The translations under genes and the position numbers were made by a program. DNA of 64,000 nucleotides from Morella rubra. Taxonomy: Eukaryota > Streptophyta > Magnoliopsida > Fagales > Myricaceae. The number at the start of each line of letters is the position of its first letter. Within the stretch, counting starts at the first letter, position 1. Below are positions 22,365 to 36,376 of the stretch, piece after piece. Location of the stretch: the NCBI GenBank assembly GCA_003952965.2, contig CM025851.1, positions 12,443,934 to 12,507,933 of the forward strand. The letters are read 5' to 3'. The notes under the pieces are model-generated. The model searched no databases and was not told the origin of the DNA. It saw only the letters and a list, made by a program, of their open reading frames with translations.

Positions 22365-25300
22365 TTAGGAGTTTATGTAGCACATTGCTTGTGCTTGAAG
22401 AAAATGAGAGTCCTTGTACTTTCTTCCACTTCCAATATGAATTCCATTGCGAATCCAGTCTTCTCGATGTATCCAAGCATCCCGGCCAAAATCAAGTATT
22501 CCAAGAATCTGTCACCAAGATGTTGCACACAAGGGATTTTTTAAAGTTGAAATCATTAGAATTCCTACATCAAATACTGCAGATGCAAACTACATGGGTA
22601 AAACTCAGTTGCTAAGTCATAATTTTGACACCTCAAACCACTCAAAGTCAAGCCAAAGCCTATTAGCAAACTTCAATTTCAAAAGTTCACTGTTCGACCT
22701 TCATAGATCTTGTATAAGTTGAAGTTCAAATCTAATAATCCACTAGGACATCACCAAATATAGATGCAATCACATATAGTAAATACCGGCATAAGTTGAG
22801 TCAAGGAACTATACGTTGCAGCCCATATTATCTCCTCAAGGTTTTGATGCCATTGACTACTTCCATCGATTAGTTTGGTGCCATGAATATTCCATTCTGA
22901 TACATGACCTTATCCATAACTCAATTTGTATCTAATGAGAAAGAGGACTAAGTTTAACTTTATATTCATTTCTCATGCAAATGAATAGGCACATACACTA
23001 GCAATAACAGAATTTTTCTTTTCAATGCATTTGCATTGGTCCAAAAATTGTCTAGTTCTATTAAATCAGATGGTTGAGCCAAGAAAACAAAATTGAATGA
23101 GAATTACATTCGAGAGAGAGAGAGAGAGAGAGCTAAAGAACAAAAAGAAATAGCTGCACATTAGTGGTACGCTGTCCTCCAACTTTCACTATTTAGAAAT
23201 ATATACTAATTTTCTATTTTTCACATTTCTTCAAGTTTGTCAAATGTGAATTGTCTTCCCAGTCATTCTGGCATTCATGATTCAATGGTTTATCCAAACT
23301 CTGGGGAATGACATACAATACTTTACACATTCTATGTTGCATGTATTATAACAAGACATACCCCAATTAACTCAGATATTCAAATGGTGATCAGTCACAA
23401 TAGCAAGTTTAGCAACAAAAATATGCAGTCAACATATGTCATAAAAAATTGAAGAGAATGACATACAAAAAGAGAGCCACCTCCAAAAGGACCGACAAAT
23501 GAAATGGCATACAAAAGGGAAGAGAATGGTTGTGAGTACTTGACTCACCACTCCGCCTTTCCATGAGACCAAATTTGGATCAGTTCTTGATTGCAAAACC
23601 TATTTAAGTGACATTATGTCAGAATACCTACTATCCCATAAGGTAAAAAAACTGATGATAGAAATTGCACAAAATGGGACAAAGAGATGATGTTGAAGGA
23701 ACAAGAGGAATCTCAGAAGGTCAAAAACTGATGATACTGATAAAACCCAAAACTTGACGTGAAAATACCATATCTATCTGATTGCATTAGAACCAAGGAT
23801 GTGAAACAATACTAGAAATTAGTGATATGTGCAAGTTTTCTTGATATTTCATTAATAACTTTCACAATTCAGTCGTTCTTCTATACTGACTTTGAGAAGT
23901 ATAGGCAGTCTTCTGGGTGAATGAAGTAAAATTCTTTTACTGGTGGTGAAGCAGCAAGCCGCCTGCAGTTAATAATTACCCACAGAAGAAGATGGGCCAG
24001 TGTGATCAAAATACTAGGCTATTGAATTTTCATTAAATTATCAATACACTCTTTTGCCCATGGAATGGTTAAGCTGTCGCGTTTTTACATTATTTCAGCA
24101 AATAGGGGATATTAGGGGTTTACGTATTTGTCTTATAATCAAAGGAGCCGACTTAAAAATTTAGAAATAACATTTCGAAACTTCTCAGTCTCAGAAGATT
24201 GGTTAACCTATCTGATACCTTTCTATGGATACCTGTTTGGCTTACTCAACATCACTAGAAGTTATTTTTGTCTGTATTTTTACTGGTTCTTGTTGTATGC
24301 ATCAATCAGTAAGCAAGCAAAAGTTTTTATAATGCTTGACTCAGGAGCCAGAGTGTCAATAGCAATGACCTACAAATCATACCCAAAAAGTTGATATGGA
24401 AAAACACCACCAAAAAATCAATTTGAAACTCAACAATAATGAACTACTGAATATATCAATGCCTTGATAGCTTAATATGTGCGATAAACACATCCCTTGG
24501 ATTTTCTAATACCACCAGTCCCTTCCACTTAAGGAAATACTTTGCTTTCCAAAGAGCATTTCGCGTGCCTTGAGTAAGTTATATTTTTATGGAACCAGGA
24601 GGACAGTGTTAACATACTTTCAAAGTGATAAGCCCCCAAATGAAAAACATTTGATTGGTTTCCTTCAGAGTCAATGTTTGAAAAGAGGATCAAAATTTTT
24701 GAAAGCCATAAGAAACAAAGTCCCAGTTATGAACAGAGGCTCTGCTAATCCTTTTTAGACACAAAAGTGTGTTTCAGTCATGTTCGTTTTGTTCTTATTT
24801 GAATAATGTATTCAAACTTGATTTTCCTAGTAAAAAGTTCAAGAAAATCAAGAGTTCAATTTCCTCAATAGGATAAAGTATATACATGTTTGTGTGTTTT
24901 AAATCCTCAAGTGTAGGCACAAATGTTGAACGCAAGGACAAATTGCCATCCTAGCAAAATGTGAGATTCAGATTTTTGCAGAAACACAAGGGACAAAAAT
25001 GTTTAGCAATTATCTCCTAAAAGTTAGAATCGATGTTAAGGAGCTTATTCTCTGAATGAAGAAGCAATTTCCAAGTAGCAGAATCTAGTTGCTATGCAAT
25101 CAGAGCAGATTCTATAACATGCTATTGGCAAGGAAATAACACGTTTCACCCTACCTCAACAGTATCAATTGCTTCGTTCGAAGGAATTGCAAGTAAAACT
25201 CTGCACCAAGAAAGGATAAATAAGAATTGTGAAAGCATTACTGAGGTCTTGGAATCATAGGTGCACTATATTTCAGAAAGGATTCAAAAGAACAATTTTA

Positions 25301-28300
25301 GTTAACATGAATTCTAGCATGGGCATATCAAAGTCTCAGCAGTCGACTTGATGTTAATTTTAAAAGCCACCATACAAGTATGAAACTCTCTCTGAAAGTC
25401 CGTCATACAAAGTATGACATCTATCAGTATTTTCCCCTTACAATCATGGTTAACAGAAAAATTTTATACACATTATGTGACACAAAATGCAACAAGATTG
25501 CAACAGAACATTTACTACAAGCTATGTACCACACTGAATCCCTCAAAAAGCACAAGGTAACAGTGAGTGAGTGATGACCATGTGCCTTTCTTTCAATACG
25601 TAGAGCACCCAGTAAAGGTAACAACTACCTAATATACTACCTCTACAATGAACTGATCAGCAGCACAAAATCCCATGGTGCAGGAGAAGCACCCCACTTT
25701 ACATCAAACCTTGTATTTTTGAAATGGGCTAAGTTCTGTTTGATGATGACACATATATTTCAGCAATAATCCAGCCAAAGGAATGTATGTCTATAGACTC
25801 TATTCTGATGAGTTTTCTTTGTCTGCTCTAAGATTTCTTAGACTCCCTTATTCTGTTTTTATGCAGAATATCAAAAGGAATAGTTCTCCCTGCCAACAGT
25901 AAAAAAAACAGCCACAGAGTATTTCTAAAAGCAACAGTGGAACGCACCTCTCTTCCACTGCAGGAATAATACCACCTGTCAGACCCACTCCACCTATCTA
26001 AAGCACAAAACCATGTTATTTCTTCCAGCCCACATTGAATATTCAGAAATAGGATTATACACTGCATGAGCTCCCAAAACTCACCAATTGTATGCTACAA
26101 AACAATTTTCTCTGGAGGTCTATACGCCCTGTCAATGAACCACCATGCGTTAATAAGCATCACTTACTGTGAATAGTAGGAAAAATGTATGCAAACTACC
26201 TGTTGAAAGAATGCTACTTGTGATAGCCTCTGCAAGGCCAACCTTCTCTTCCTTCTTTGGCCTAGCTGCAAAAACTGGGTAGCTATCCCACATTGGTAAT
26301 CCAATATTCATGCTAGGATATAAACCATCTGATACGTCAGATCTTCTGGGAAATTCCATGTGCCATGTATCTTCCAGCATATCCTCGTGGTCATTAAACC
26401 TAGTAATGTAAACAACACCAAAAGTATCAAAAGTTACCACTTGTTGTTTATGTGCAAACCAATTGCACTTGATAAGCAAAACCAACCAAGAACGAGGTGG
26501 TGGAGGATAAACGTCTGGAACCAAAAGCATTGGGTAGAACAAACCCATGGGAGGAACCTGTTGACATGACCATAAGGAATATTGTTCCACCTGACTAGGA
26601 ACATTTAAAAGTACGGAATAGATGGAAGAAGATCTTTTAATAAGAGACAAACATTAAGGGCGGTTAGCCTGGTCTTGTGAGATCCAGCTGGCATGCCATC
26701 TTCATAAGAATGAACTACAGCAACTGCATCAAGTTCGCCCTCCTGTGCACGAAAAATAATACTTAGAAAAGAGTACAAGCAGAGAAGAAGGCACCACTGT
26801 GAAAAAGCCTCATTCACTCCCATCAGATGTCAAGCAGACCTTCAGCTTGTTTGGTAGACACTATTATTCGCATTAACTACCAAAGCAAATGACTATTTTG
26901 CTCAACATTAATGCTAGTCATTAGAAAAGGCAAACATCTTGATTTAAACATCTAGTTAACCAGACATTCAACAATGTACTGTACTCTTCAAGATGTTCAG
27001 AACCACGTCCAAGGAAGCCAGACAACTTGGAATAACACGTGCATAATCCCTTCACTAGGCAAAGCAAAAAGCAGAAACCAAATTGAAGCATAAAACATTA
27101 CCATACAATTGTATTCTTCCCATGTAACCTTCTGCAGTACCATGTTGAGACATCAAATGGCAAAAAAAATGTGAACTAACGATATTTCGAGTTGGCCTCA
27201 CCGAATATGATATCATAAACAAAAGAAATCACCACAATAAACTTAGGACCCATTCACAAGGTGCAAGGCATGTGGCATATTTTACACATGCCAACTAGAG
27301 TGTGAAGAAATATCCTAAAGCATTTCATCGCATCACCTCATCTGACAAGGGTGATGGACCATAAAATGAGCAATTGAAAGAACCCCACATCATATGCACA
27401 GCTGTGGTTTTGGAATACATCACAAACCGTGAAGAAAATAGTAGACAGGCAGCTCATTAGACACATTGTACTTGCAGATTACTGTGTGTTCACCGATTGA
27501 TTACGTAAGACTTTCTGTATTTACATGGATAGATGTACAGACGTAAAAGCTCCTGATAACAGAAAGCTAACGTTCTAAGTTTTATACCTTGGTTTTGGAC
27601 AACTCCAACAGCAATACCGACGGAAATACACCTTAGCCATCGGAAAATTAATTAAACTAAAGCATATAATACCAAACTGTAGGACAAATAATTTGCTTAA
27701 GACCAAGATAAAGCACCTAGCCCACCACGAAAAGCAACATGAGGCAGGGGCCAGCGTGACCTAGATAAAGCAGTTCTAAGTTGAACCAAACTGTAGAGAT
27801 CACTCACAAGCTATTGACTAAGAGGTATAGAACCAAGAAAATATTCATAGTAAATAGATTTAACTCATACGGTCCTCGACACTCTTAAAAGAACCCCACG
27901 TTTCTTTCTGTGAAGAGTCCCCATTCTTGTCAATCAAGATAATGGAAGATGATTATAACTCTGCTAACAAGAAAAAGCAAAAAAATTACTCACTTTAATT
28001 TCACAATATGTCTCTTTCAGTCGGTTAAGCATCAACAAATCTATGGGCTTCGTCAAAATGTCAGTACGGATTTGTGGCCAGGTCTGATGATGCCTCTGAG
28101 TCCAGAGAAGGCATCTTGCTATATCCTGTAAAAGTAAACGAGCCATTGAATCGTCATGGGACTTGTCAAAGACAGCTTATGGATCAACAATGTGCAATAT
28201 GGAGCAGATTGAGCTTACAATACAAGAAACAGCATCAGAAGTTAGTATTCCAGAAGCATTAGAGGAATGAGAAGGTCAAATAAAAACTGCTAGAGCAACT

Positions 28301-31300
28301 TTTCTATTTCTGGAGCTTAAGATAGGTGTGAGAACCAGTTGACAAGATGAGAGAAAGCGGACTGAGATGGTTGAAGAACCTAGAGTTGCAACAAACAGGA
28401 GGAAATAAGAAAGGAAGAGAACTGGGATGATTAATCAGGTCACACGTACAAAAAAAATCAATGCAGCGGCCAGGCATTATATGATCCAAGTTACATGCAC
28501 TTGGAGAACAACAAAGTATTAGGAAGTAGCAATTAACAAAAAGAAGATTAAAAGAGCATGAGGTTTCTAAAATAAATCAATGCCACACACCATTATAACA
28601 AGAAATAGAAGATGAAAGTTGTTTAGGATTATAGGAACCAACAGCAAAAAAAAGAAGAACCTTAAATTGATTAAGTTGAAGTTAACAGGAGGAAAAGAAT
28701 TCCAAGAAAAATCACATATCATCATTTTTGTTTTGGGTGGGAGGATTAAAAAAGTGGCAGCATACACTTTTGCAACAGAAGAAGACAACAAGAAAAGTAA
28801 AACACAAACAAAATTTGCACTGCTGACATAAAACACTCAGGTATCAGATGAAAAAACAATCAGAGAAAGAAAAAATTTAATGAAAGATTTAGTGTTTACT
28901 TTTCAAAGAAAAAACTAGAAAGGGTGAACAGTTTTCTCATGCACTTAGCTAGGTGGAGAAAAAAACAGAAGAATCTATTTTTTAATATTAACAGCCAAAG
29001 AACAATTATTATGGGCGTCCATTTTCCAAGGATATGTGTAGCTATTTCAGAAGCATAGTAATGAGTTGAGAGATGAACCAAACCTCTCCACCAAAAGGCA
29101 ATGTCTTCTCCGTAATAGGTAGTGCCACTCCATCCTAAACATAGAAAAGCCACAACTACTTGATTACCACAGGCAGGAAAGCCTTACTTTCCCAAACATA
29201 GACTTTACCATGCTATGAGTAGGAACCAGCAAGAGCAGAGACCAAGAGTTGTTCTCCCTTTTCTGATTCTGGCGAATGCCATATGGGAGTTGCCAGCAGT
29301 AGCAGTGGTAGTATAGTGTTACATCAGGAAGTTAAAAATTTTCCGCAGAATGAAAATATTGCTTTGCGTACGACTTGTTTTCCATTTGAAAAAGAATTCA
29401 AGTAGGACAATTGAAAAACATTTACCTACAGGACCTCTGATGTGAATAAGCCAGGCCTGTATGTCCAGCAAAAAGTCAAAAAGATTACAAAAGTATTGCG
29501 ATACCTCAATGCAAATCACTGATGTCACTTGAGCACCCAAATTTACAACACATGCTGTTGATAACCCATTCCCAAAAACAGCAGCTAGACCTTCCTGCAT
29601 CATACCATTCGGTATAAATCATCATTACTAGGAGGAAACCCAAAAGAATCATTGATTACAGGCAAAAAAATTCTATTGTAGACATGGGATGCAGGGTTCA
29701 GGAAAGAAGATCAACACTACTGAGAACAAACGAAGTGTTTAAAGAAAGATGCCAATGATGGCATATTTCTCAAGGAGCATAGAAATTGCTTATGCATAAA
29801 ACCAAAAATAAAAATGCCATGGCGCATATATACTGAAACCCCAGTTAATAACTGTCGAGCAGATTACATTATCATATTTTTGACTGAGAAATATGATACA
29901 ATTAGCCAAAGAAAACTTTTCATACTTAAAAGATGTTATGAATCTTCAACATATAGAAAAAATACAAGAATTGGGGATACATTTTCATTGGAGAGAACTA
30001 AAACAAGGACACCAAAGAAAGAATTTCAGTGTCTCCACTGTGCCAAATCTGTGGCCCACATTTATCCAGTAAATTAATAAAATCCTTACAAGCCGTCGCC
30101 AAAATAGTTAGTGCTCAAGATAGATAAAACGCTGCAACTTTATCCAGCAAAATAAGGTCACATAACTAAAGCAAATCTCACACCCATAGGACAGATTTCA
30201 GTCTACCAAATTTACTTAGGTGTTTCCAATTTAACAAGATTACCAGAAATCCCAAAATAATGTATATCCGGAAAACCAACTAGAGTGAATACAAGCGCAT
30301 AGGTTATAGCCAGTATGAACAGTTAGTTTAGAAGTCGACATTTGAAACTTTTACCAATTATAGATAGACTCACCTGGTGCACCACTGCTGAGCTAAAGCG
30401 CAAGTCTCGCAACACTAAGGTTAAGATTTCTTTTATTTCTGCTTGTAACAAACAAAAAATAGGAAATTAAAAATGTTCACCATTCCAGCACATTCATTTT
30501 TTCTCTTCAAACAGAAGAAAAATAAGAAAATATGGTGAAAGAAACAGAGATGTGCTCGATTAAGATCCTTAAAGCTTTTGCTTAGTCCATGAGACAACTA
30601 GAAATGAAAATTTTCACCAGAGTTAACACACTATTTTTACACACAAACGGAATGGCACACAACGAGACGAACTATATATGTAAGGCAAAAATGCCCAATT
30701 GGTCACTGTGGCTTTATCCAGTGTCAACTAAGGTGGTTAGCCTTTCAACTATTTATGTAAAGCAGAAATCACCTACGTTTTATCGTGGACAGGAAAGTAA
30801 AATGAAAAAAAAATATTCCATATTCTGGTGGACACGAAAGTAGATAGAGAATTGCAACCTATATTGAAGACTTGAACTCAAGTTTATGGTACATTTTCAA
30901 ACGACCAAAACCAGGTAAAGTAGCTCGGTCCTTAAGTCAACAAAAAATAAATGGGATCATTATGAAGTGATATAAGGAAATAATAAGATGCAAGCTGAAA
31001 CTACTGCGAACTGACAACCATGATGGCGTTAGTTTTCAAGATGCTTACTTGTTCCCAAATGTTTTTCCATTCTCTGAAAAGTAATCGAAATACTAAGTGT
31101 CACTTATTTGTTAAAGTACAAGAATATTAAGTGCTCCGGTCAAAGGCACCAACCACAAACATAAGAAAAGGCTTTTGAGAAGCTATGGCTGTCTTAGTTC
31201 TAGCTGTGGCATGCAATTGTAAAGAACAACTTAGCAAGGACAACTCTGGTTTCAAACTCAGAAAGGCTACAATCAACTGAGACAATAAGATTCAGAAGTC

Positions 31301-34300
31301 AAGCTTTTGAGGTCAGTAATGTATGTAAAGTACAGATTTCCTTGATCCATAAACGCTTTTAAAATGAGTATGATTTGGTTTTAATATATGACTGTCTTTT
31401 TCAAGTAACACAAAAATCCTGATCAAATTGGAATCACTCTCCAGCTGATGTTTGACTGCTTCCAGAAACATATAAGCAGCAAGCCAGGTGATAGTTGTCA
31501 AGGAATTCCTACCTTAAATTAATCTTTTGTAAACAATCATACACATAATACAAGTGACAGCATTTATGGTTGTCATCATATTACTATTCAATGTTACAGG
31601 CAATTTTACAACATGCAGAAGATAATGAACAACCATTTGAGGTATAATTACCGCGATTATCAAATGTTTCTGGCACAACAAGAATAGCAGAATACATGAT
31701 TCTTTCAACATGGGGGATATGCAATTTGTCTGTCAAAATCCATTCCCAAATAGCATGGAGATCCTCAAATACCTGAAAAAAACGAGCAACATTTAAGAGG
31801 TCTGTAGTCTGCAAACACTAAAAATTGTACTACAGGATAAGAATGGAACCATTGGGTTAACAGTGTCAAAACGGATGACATAGTAAGACCACAAAATGAT
31901 GACTAGTGTTATCTGGAACACAAAGCATAGCGGTAAACAATAGAGGAACGTGTATGTGGCACATTACTTGCCCCAGAACAAGGGTAATTGGGGAAGGCTC
32001 GTATTTCTTTTATGGGTCCCCCGACGGAAAATCACTATGAAATAGGGTTTCATGTGTGAAACTGGTTTCTTATCCATCCATTTTTCATTTCTGTTCTCTT
32101 TTCTTTTTTTGGCAATTTGCGATCGTTATCATTATTCATCCAATTATGATATAAGGTTCCAATTCATTACGTATCTACATCTTCTTTCCAAAGAGCAACA
32201 AAAATACTACTAGGAGAAGGGATACGAACCAACTATTTGGATGGTTTGCTATGTGGAAAAAAAAAAAAAAAAAAGCGCAGAGCACAATATGGATGGGGAA
32301 AGTTGCAACGACAGATCCTGTGTTCTAGCAAACTGGGAAAGCTTGCAAGACATTGACTTCCAAACATACATTTCCTCCTGGTGAAGAGAAAAATTGCATT
32401 TTATGTATCTGAAAACCAGAAATATTTTTTCTAGTGCATCAGAAAGCTAATACAATAGAGAACTGTACCTGCTGCATGGGATAGTGTTGTGAAATATTCA
32501 AATGACCTCTGCGGATGGGACGTCTTAAGCAATATGGCTCTGTGGGGGATATTTTAAGTGCTTCCTCCCCACAGATAAACTGTCTAAATTTAGGTTTGCT
32601 TGAAAGTGGACCCATTGAATTAGTGTCTTCAAACACGCCTAAAGAATTGGTGGTTGAACCTTCATTTGTTGAACTTCCTGTAGAAGCAATTGGCATATAT
32701 AAAAATACAAACTCTTAAGTCAAATGCCATATTATCCAATTGATTAAGTGATCAATCAACTAATTAATCAGACAGCGTTGCAAATATACCATGTAAAAGA
32801 AAGGACAATGCTGTGAACTTCTCAAATTCACATACTAGAGATGCCTGAAGTTTCAAATAAAAACACGACAACCCAATTTTATTTGGACAAAACGTTCCAG
32901 CTACAGCTTTATCTCAAAACATCTAACCACTAGGCCTTTATCCAATGGTATGCCCCCCAAAAAAAAAAAAAAAGAAAAAAGAAAAGAAAAGAAAAAAAAC
33001 ACTCCCTCAGCCCCAAAGAGAAGGGCTTTTCACATCCTCTTCCTCAATAGATAAAAGCAATTATAAAAATTCAAAGCATGATCATTACAGTGGTAGAACA
33101 GGAAACTATGCGTATAAAACCTGTAATGCAGCAAGAAGAACAAGATATCTTGTAAGATAAGGCTTCTCCTGCATTTACTCAGAGTAGAACATTCTGAGCA
33201 CTTCTATCTAGATCAGAACAGGCTTTATTTCGTGATCAGACCAATCACTATAATTTAACGACAGACCGTCCCATATATTGTGAATAATAGGTAGAGACAT
33301 TAGCCAGTCAACCCAGCAGAAAATTATACGCAAAAATTTAAAATGTGGGCAGGTGAAATGTCTCCTATCATCCCAGTCTAAGCATGCAGCCATTATTTAT
33401 GTGAAGTTGGCATTAGTCTTTATTTTTCCATAGGAATGCCACTTGAAATTGAGATTCTGAATCACTTTGTTAGGACTTCTATAGAACTGAAAGCACTGAC
33501 TGAAGCATCACTTTTGTAAGAGAATGAAACTGCATTTCAGGGAGTCCTTTTATAGTTGTGACAAAAAGGCTATTTCAATTAGACTTCTGTGCTCTTTAGT
33601 GTCTCATGATCCTCACTGCCTCAAATGCACCACTTGAACCACTTCCATACTTCTTTGAAAGTTCTATCCCAAGCAATACTTTGTTAATTCAAAGGAAAAT
33701 TCCATCCTAACTACTTCTCTAGCTCAAATAAGGTGCTCAGGAAATCGGCATGAGAAGCCAATAACAACTAGAGAACATGCCAATGTTCCACATTTTCTGA
33801 TACCTGAAGCCAAAGATGAAATGGGCTCCTTCTCGTACACATCAGTCCAAGTAAATGCTGTCTCCCTCCTGCTACTTTGTGGATTATATCCATCAACGCG
33901 TCCCATCTACAGAAGTTCAATAAACTGCATTGCTGTTAGCACTAACTGACTAATGAGCAGGCTATTGTAAATGGTCAATATAATTCTGGAAGTATTCCTT
34001 TTTACATAAAAAAAATTTAACCGTAAATAGTTCTTGTGCACCCAAATAAATTAAAAGGCCCAAAAAGTGGCTATATCACTTCTTGGGAATTCTATCAGAC
34101 ATCAAGAGGCAGAGGCAGGGCAACTTATCTTCTTCTGTGGCAAGGCATAAATGACGTAACATAAATACTAGAAATTTCTATGGGTTGTTGACATATCTTC
34201 TGCGTGGGAGGTAAACCAATGTTTTCCTTTCGAGGTTTTGACACAAAATTTCTATAATTTCTAGTCTGGACTTAGTAATAGCTGTCTAATCAAGTGTTTA

Positions 34301-34432
34301 GAGAAGAAAAAAACCAAATGAAAGTAGACTAAGAACTTGCTTGGTGGCAATTGCATTTTCTTGTTTCTTTTCAAGTGCTTTTTGGTTTAGTGCTTTCAGA
34401 AACAAGTGTATATATATATATATATTATATAT

Positions 34433-34468
<36 letters not shown>

Positions 34469-35253
34469 TATTTAATGTCAGATTTCACCAGCATGCTAAT
34501 CAAATCACAAACTTTTGCATACCTTGCGGGGGAAAGAATCGTGGGCAACCTCCTCATCAAGAAAAGGTATCTTCAACAACGATGCGATCTTCAACAAAGA
34601 AAACCGACCAAACAAGCTGAATTATAATCTCAGAAACGAAAAATGCAAAAATGTGTAACAATGCGCAATGTGCATAGACTCACAATATCATAGGCCTTCT
34701 CCCGCTCCATGTGCTGAGCAGTAGTAGTCTGGGAATTGAGCATCTGAGAAAGCCCAAAAATAAGTTCGAACAAGTTCAAGAACTAGTAAAAACTTAAAAT
34801 TAGAGCTTAAACAAAATGCAACTCCAAACCTGGTCTTGAACATTTCTCTTGGGAACTTGGTTGGTATACCGAGCAATGCAGTGAGGAATATTAAACGGAG
34901 TGTCCTGCGAAGCGAGGCCAATTCTGATATTCGCAGAACCTGGAGATCAAAAGAACCAAAAGAGAGAGGAAAAAAAAAAAAGACTAGTTCATCGTGCCGA
35001 ATAGCAATCGTATAGGGGGCTAAGAGAGTGCGTGTGTTACTGAGATAGAAAGAGAGGGGTGGGGGGCAAGGTTAGTGTACCAGGGTTGATGACGACTAGA
35101 TTGGAGCCTCGCTCGGCAACGAGTTGTGAAGGGACCACGGTTTTTAGGTAATCCTGCGTACAGGAGAAGAACGTTTCTCAGATTGTTCCGGTTTGTTGAA
35201 TCAGAGGCGGAAGAAAGATTGTGGGGACTGAGAGCTTTTCTGGTTCTTACCAT
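22365..35253 (-). CDS. ARP9: actin-related protein 9 (Arp8-type)
   Basis: Twenty coding exons joined without a frame break: 35253-35251, 35153-35081, 34939-34830, 34743-34684, 34588-34523, 33906-33804, 32677-32469, 31772-31652, 30438-30374, 29594-29505, 29134-29084, 28125-27994, 26742-26653, 26557-26487, 26399-26200, 26128-26085, 25997-25948, 25200-25155, 23599-23549, 22508-22365. The product is 592 residues; Arabidopsis ARP9 is about 596 as I recall. The N-terminus MDYLKTVVPSQ and NPGSANIRIGLASQDTPFNI is an altered actin phosphate loop. Later come GEEALKISPTEPYCLRRPIR, ILVVPETFDNREIKEIL, EGLAAVFGNGLSTACVVNLG (actin's Asp replaced by Asn), GGVGLTGGIIPAVEERV and a C-terminus near KYKDSHFLQAQAMCYINS. 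By homology to Arp8 it should act in the nucleus in INO80 chromatin remodelling and is unlikely to hydrolyse ATP like actin. The start codon is the whole coding part of exon 1. Confidence 0.93.
23110..23132. repeat. (GA)n microsatellite
   Basis: About eleven GA units inside the ARP9 intron between exons 19 and 20. Confidence 0.85.
34406..34471. repeat. compound (TA)n(GA)n microsatellite
   Basis: About nine TA units, then ATATATA, then about 18 interrupted GA units, inside ARP9 intron 5 and close upstream (on the plus strand) of exon 5. Likely length-variable. Confidence 0.85.
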
Positions 35254-35427
35254 AGCAGGAAGAACAAGTTCTTCTCTCTTTTCCCGGGCGGCAAGAAGAA
35301 AAGAGTAGCAACAAAGCTTATTAAAGTTCACCAGTTGGCCGTTGCAGGCTTGCAGCTGCTCCTATCATTCCAACGCGATTCGATCCTGGCATCCTGCTAC
35401 TCTTTTGTTTTGATTTCCTTTCCCGAT

Positions 35428-35436
35428 TATCTTCGA
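35428..35436. repeat. target site duplication, left
   Basis: TATCTTCGA, repeated exactly at 40272-40280 on the other side of the Mutator-like element. Confidence 0.9.
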
Positions 35437-35835
35437 GGCTTAATATACACGCGTGCCCCTTGGGTTTCATGTTTTCTCATAAATACCCCTAGAGTAATTT
35501 TTGTTGTCCCACCACCCATGTAGTAGACCCCTTTTCTCCGTTATACCCCTCCAACAATATTCCGTCTATTTTTGACGGAAAGTGATGACGTGGACCAATT
35601 TACCACGTCACATCAAATTAAAATGCAACACGTGTTCTTAACTGCTGACTGGGCGAATTTTTTTTCCACCTCTATATCCACGTCACCCTCTCCATGGCAC
35701 ATTACCAAAATGCCCTTAAAATCCACAAAATGATCCAACGCCCTCCAAGCTCGAATAGACCCCCTGCTGCGACCCGATAGAGACCCACAAACGCCTGTAT
35801 CATCTTTATCCCCCAAATTAGTTCTAGAACCCTAG
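35437..35835. repeat. MULE left terminal inverted repeat
   Basis: Pairs with 39946-40271. Conserved blocks include GTAATTTTTGTTGTCCCACC, GGAAAGTGATGAC and AATTAGTTCTAGAACCCTAG. A second copy of GTTAGTTCTAGAACCCTAGA lies further in, at about 35921-35940. Confidence 0.9.
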
Positions 35836-36376
35836 AACGTTGAAGATCCAACGGCCCACGACGCAGCGCTGCCCATTTCGGCGGATCAGACCGACTGCAA
35901 CCCAGATCTGCTAAGGTTAGTTAGTTCTAGAACCCTAGATCATTTTGTAATGTACAAGTTTGTTTTGATTTTTGATTGGATTGTTTAGATTTTCGAAAGA
36001 TTACATCTTTTTTGGTTACTTAGTTGCTTTACTGTCACCATTAAAGTTTTGATTTGTTCTGAAAACCTCACGATGGATAACAGATGAGTTGAGATAGGGG
36101 TTTATATACATTTTCTGTCCCCAATAAAGTTCATGATAAAATATGTGGGCCACCCGATGCTTATCCACTTGATTTTGTCTTATGTTTGGGTTGAATTGAA
36201 TATTGAAGTTGCTCCTATAACAATGAAGTGGTCCCCTCTATATAGACAAAACTGTCTTTACATTATTTATAGGTGTCTGTTGTCTGTTACATTCATCACG
36301 TGACTTTGACTATGTCATGGACGTGTCATGTGTTTGATCCTTATGTCCCTGTGGTTTGTGGTTGATTATTTGAAAC

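Noticed and set aside
34406-34627. 73-residue frame beginning in a TA/GA microsatellite
   Set aside because: It is a low-complexity start running antisense through ARP9 exon 5.
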